Shown: piece after piece, positions 27,692-30,653 of the stretch | How the letters are laid out: each line of letters starts with the position of its first letter | How positions within the stretch are numbered: the stretch's first letter is position 1 | The notes under the pieces: model-generated | Seen by the model: the letters and a program-made list of their open reading frames with translations, nothing else | What the model was told of the DNA's origin: nothing | The model's database searches: none | Assembly: GCA_003427395.1 (NCBI GenBank) | Contig: BFEA01000645.1 | Location: 816,828-847,480, forward strand | Length of the DNA: 30,653 nt | Origin: Chara braunii | Taxonomy: Eukaryota > Streptophyta > Charophyceae > Charales > Characeae | Direction of reading: 5' to 3' | Program-made: the position numbers and the translations under genes

Positions 27692-27757
27692 AGGCCAATG
27701 GGGATTGAACTTAAGACCTCCTGAATGCCACTTGTGTGCCTTACCAACGGAGCTAGG
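27692..27757 (-). repeat. tRNA-derived SINE head, minus strand
   Basis: On the minus strand, TAGCTCCGTTGGTAAGGCA is a good D-arm/A-box and AAGTTCAATCCCC is a good T-arm/B-box, spaced as in a tRNA. The acceptor stem does not pair and the anticodon arm is degenerate. A SINE head or tRNA pseudogene therefore fits better than a working tRNA. The SINE body, if present, extends leftward from 27690; its end is not clear. Confidence 0.6.
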
Positions 27758-28322
27758 AAAATGATTGCTGCCGACAAATGATCAAACTACTAATAATACT
27801 AAAAAGGAAAGGAAATGATGGACAGATCCAGGCAGAGGATGGCTGCAGGTGCAGCTTTCCACCAATCGATGGAGCCACAGCATTAGGGAGCAGACCTATA
27901 ATGCTTGGATAATCTCAAACTGCATGCTGCTTGGAGCGCCCTGAGCTAAATTACCAGTACCTCCGGCAGCCATTTAAATGGCGCCTACGAGTTCTACATA
28001 CGTTCTCGCAGTGCGTTCCTCAAAGCCAGAGCAGCCCACATGGCAGTTCCCCGCGGAACAGGCGCCGACGAACGCTTATCCTCCTCGCACAGAAGGTTCT
28101 CGTCAAACTTGACCCTGTTGTCAATTAGGGTTCGTAGTGCAACATACACACAAACACAAATTGTTGAGGCCTGATGACCATGTTCGTCTTATGGGTCCAC
28201 ATGAACAAACACCACATGCAGTTGATCCTTCCCAATGCTCGATCCATGACCCCGCAAGCGACCTTCTGCCTTTTGTCAAATCACTCCATGTCGGCGTCCT
28301 GACTAGGACGTAACCTGTCATT
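27758..28322. other. No gene recognised
   Basis: Mixed-composition DNA. It may contain the decayed 3' part of the minus-strand Harbinger transposase that begins further right, but no catalytic motif after the first Asp can be found. Confidence 0.35.
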
Positions 28323-28917
28323 TTAACACTGGCCTCGGTGCCCAGGATGGTGAGGACGTTTGCGTTGAATTGCTTCCACCTCTGCACACCTATAGAGCGA
28401 CGGTATATCCAGAACCGTGCACACTGCTACCATCTTCACCCGAATAGAATGCGAGGTAATTATTGCCGTATCTGGACTGAAAGTTGCATCAAATACAGCT
28501 ATAATGACCAGGCATTCTATTCGGGTGAAGACGGTAGGGTAGTCCAGGGTACGCTGCTCCAGATTGACGACCACATGAACCNCAATGCAAAACTGTTGTT
28601 TGCAGTCAAAATAGTTCTCTGGCAGGGCAGTAGAAGGCATGTCCACGTAAATGTGTGTGCAGTCAATGCCACCATGACAACCAGGGAATCCGGGATCCCT
28701 TTTCTTCAACAGCACGCAGCACTTGCAGACAAAGATGCCCCATAGACATTGCTATGCTTCCAGCATATGCCTGTAGTATGGAGTTCATAACATCATGACC
28801 CACCTTCAATCCCGACGGCCGACGCATCTTGATCATTGGACTGCTGCTCTCACATGTCTCTCCGGTACAAAGTGCGACNATCTGATCAGGCTGTAACAGC
28901 TCCCGATAATTCATCAC
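28323..28917 (-). pseudogene. Second PIF/Harbinger transposase remnant
   Basis: On the minus strand, KVGHDVMNSILQAYAGSIAM and GHLCLQVLRAVEE correspond to the helical N-terminal part. After a frame change near 28690-28715, LLKKRDPGFPGCHGGIDCTH and IYVDMPS follow, with the first catalytic Asp at 28662-28664. Next come ENYFDCKQQFCI and VHVVVNLEQRTLDY, the strand that normally leads to the PGSVHD-type motif. That motif, the second Asp and the Glu are not found. The sequence instead enters a foldback (28427-28537). It differs clearly in sequence from the 13233-14670 transposase, so it is another family. Ambiguous bases lie at 28582 and 28879. A minus-strand frame upstream (29202-28939, LTETLKLLSSLLPHNKITTW) may be its N-terminus. 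Confidence 0.65.
28427..28537. repeat. Hairpin with 37-bp arms inside the transposase remnant
   Basis: The arms at 28427-28463 and 28501-28537 match on opposite strands at 33 of 37 positions (CTACC.TCTTCACCCGAATA is shared), with a 37-base loop. It lies just where the transposase similarity stops. Confidence 0.85.
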
Positions 28918-29750
28918 ATGACGACATCCATTACCTTCTCATGGTGGTAGTCTGCAGTCGTACCGTCCGTGACGCACAAGTCCCCCAACTTCCCTCCATC
29001 CTCCTGATCCACCATTTGCGGACTCTCCCTGCAACACTCCAGCCACAACCGCGTTCACGTACTCGATGCATCCTTCCCATGTGGTTATCTTGTTGTGCGG
29101 CAGGAGCGAGCTCAACAGCTTGAGAGTTTCGGTGAGACCTCGATGACGTGATCTCAACTCTTCACTCCTCCATGATCCGCATGTGCCTGACCACACACTC
29201 ACCAGACTATGACAGAGTACAAATCTTATCCTTTGTGACAGCCTCTCCTCCTCTCACAGATGGCAGCGGGACACTTCCGCAGTCTCTCACCCTCTCCTAG
29301 CATCGTCAAACCCAACGGTGATCCACGCCTGTCCACCACACTCGCCTGCCCCGACATGGCACACCCTTGTGTCTTCTGCTCAAAACATGAGCGCAGCTGA
29401 TGACGGGTGGACCGTTCGTCCACGTGGTGCACTCGTGTATGAATCCGATGTTGACTCTGTGGAGGCGCTTGGAATTCAAATCTGAATTCGCCATGCATGG
29501 GCCACTCACCCGGCCCCCATGCAGCATGGAGGTGGAGGCCAGGCTCAACTATTCGCTGCCACAGACCTGTGCCACCCGCATCGCCGGCATCGGACATTTC
29601 AATGCCCCGCATCGTATTTACATATATATTTCCAGCCGCAGGCGACCTTTGCCGGAGTCATCCTTTTTCTTTTCTTTCCTTTTTTGACAACACTCGCAGA
29701 GACAGATAGGAGAGATGATCAAGGCATACCCTCCTACCTATCCTGCAGGT
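28918..29750. other. No gene confirmed
   Basis: Minus-strand frames at 29202-28939 and 29612-29226 could belong to the decayed Harbinger element to the left, but I see no diagnostic motif. Near 29473 GAATTCAAATCTGAATTC, followed by GGGCC..CACCCGG, resembles the palindrome and GC block at 23190-23240. Confidence 0.3.
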
Positions 29751-29806
29751 GGCTCCAGTATATTGGTGGTGAGTTGCACCTACTGGAAAATGGGTCCAAC
29801 GTCCCC
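29665..29806 (-). repeat. Poly(T)-linked retroposon repeat, copy C
   Basis: An interrupted T-rich run (about 29660-29686) is followed about 65 bases on by the family core at 29751-29806 (GGCTCCAGTATATTGGTGG, TGCACCTACTGGAAAATGGG, TCCAACGTCCCC). This is the copy closest to copy A. Confidence 0.5.
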
Positions 29807-29830
29807 ATTAGAACCTTAGAATATTTTTTT

Positions 29831-30142
29831 CCTGCAATATGCTGAGACAAGGGGAATTTCAAAGTGTAGCCTCTTTAGTCCCTTGATAGGACTGCCAGAT
29901 CTATCTAGATATCCTAGCTACCTTCCCCTAAGAAAAGGCCCCTTTGGGGACAGCATGCTTCTCCCAGACCATACCACTGAAGGTCAACCAAAGCCAACTC
30001 TGAGGGAGGGAAGGGATCAGGAAAGAACTCTGGGGATCTGAGGGTGACTCCTGGCTGAAGTGAAAACCAGTCCCGGAACTTGAAATGAAAGTAACTGTTC
30101 CTCTTCAAGGGTTCTTCTGTCTCTCCCCCACCTGGCCATTGC
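29831..30142. other. No gene recognised
   Basis: About 300 bases of mixed sequence without a coding frame or clear repeat. Confidence 0.4.
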
Positions 30143-30144
<2 letters not shown>

Positions 30145-30182
<38 letters not shown>

Positions 30183-30236
30183 GACAACCACAAAGTCCAT
30201 TATATGCCGGAAAACGGGTCCGCCGTCCCTCACATA
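30145..30236 (-). repeat. Poly(T)-linked retroposon repeat, copy D
   Basis: A T run of more than 30 bases ends at about 30178. It is followed by CCATTATATGCCGGAAAACG and GGTCCGCCGTCCCTCACATA. On the minus strand this is a GGGACGGCGGACCC body ending in a poly(A) tail. Confidence 0.5.
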
Positions 30237-30382
30237 TGAACCGCAGCCATACGGGCTGGGAAAAGCACTCCCGACCAATCCCATCCCCGACTGCAGCCAA
30301 AATCAATCAAAGGTTATTCCAAACTCTAACTGCTACTAACCAACCATTGAGAAACATGCTCAATTCAAAGAAAATTAGAATC

Positions 30383-30523
30383 TTTTTTTTTTTTTTTTTT
30401 TTGAAAAAAGGGCCCAATGCCCAAGGCTCATATTACCAATAAGAAGATTGAGGCCGGGGTCCTCACAGTCTACCCGGAGTGACCGAACCGAAATTGTTGA
30501 GAACCGGGCTCAGCGTCCCTCAT
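30383..30523 (-). repeat. Poly(T)-linked retroposon repeat, copy E
   Basis: A T run of about 20 bases (30383-30402) is followed about 90 bases on by GAGAACCGGGCTCAGCGTCC and CTCATATGATG, the shortened family core. It runs straight into the (ATG)n microsatellite. Confidence 0.4.
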
Positions 30524-30551
30524 ATGATGATGATGATGATGATGATGATGA
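30524..30551. repeat. (ATG)n microsatellite
   Basis: About nine ATG/GAT units; looser GATGAT runs resume at about 30593-30621. Confidence 0.95.
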
Positions 30552-30653
30552 ACTTCTGCTGATTCTATGTAAACTATGAGATAATCATACTAGTGATGAT
30601 GATGCTAATGACGATGATGATTAGTATATAAAAAATATAGAAGATTATACTGT

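Overview
The window looks like repeat-dominated nuclear DNA from a green-lineage (streptophyte) eukaryote; a charophyte alga such as Chara is my best guess, not a demonstrated assignment. The basis is a chromodomain Ty3/gypsy retrotransposon with an initiator-tRNA-Met-type primer site, plant-like PIF/Harbinger transposases with a trihelix-type Myb/SANT gene, G-box (CACGTG) clusters, long microsatellites, poly(A)/poly(T) retroposon tails and no prokaryotic gene organisation. I see no intact host gene. Nearly every recognisable coding stretch is transposon-derived and most are broken.

Layout. Bases 1-71 are an assembly artefact: a 33-bp piece of the gag region seen again at 4896-4928, joined to a Nextera mate-pair junction adapter (34-71). 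Bases 72-565 are flanking DNA with small inverted and direct repeats. Bases 566-10896 are one old Ty3/gypsy chromovirus: LTRs of about 309 bp, a primer-binding site, a 2.3-kb leader (with a cytosine-free tract, foldbacks, a tRNA-like head, and G-boxes with a TATA box), gag from 3175, then protease, RT, RNase H, integrase and chromodomain to 9547, then a pyrimidine-rich 3' UTR. Gag-pol carries ten internal TAG codons, three TGA, no TAA, one frameshift in integrase, and YLND in place of the RT YxDD motif. This is best read as methyl-cytosine decay.

Bases 10897-12450 hold diverged repeat modules and poly(T)-linked retroposon fragments. Bases 13121-15690 hold a PIF/Harbinger DDE transposase whose start region is triplicated. 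Its 3' half is duplicated in tandem, and the two copies are followed by different microsatellites, (CT)n and (GT)n. Bases 16262-16735 are a four-unit G-box minisatellite. Bases 16736-20002 are AT-rich unassigned DNA ending at a 158-N gap. Bases 20169-22330 (minus strand) carry a small ORF with its own TATA box and a decayed Myb/SANT-like gene, the usual partner of PIF/Harbinger transposases. Bases 23190-27760 hold a perfect palindrome, two (AAC)n-tailed retroposon ends, duplicated blocks and a tRNA-headed SINE-like sequence on the minus strand. Bases 28323-28917 (minus strand) are a second, different Harbinger transposase remnant interrupted by a foldback. The right end carries more copies of the poly(T)-linked repeat and an (ATG)n run.

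How it works together: the elements are independent selfish modules. The one functional pairing suggested is Harbinger transposase plus Myb-like DNA-binding protein, both decayed here and not shown to belong to the same element.
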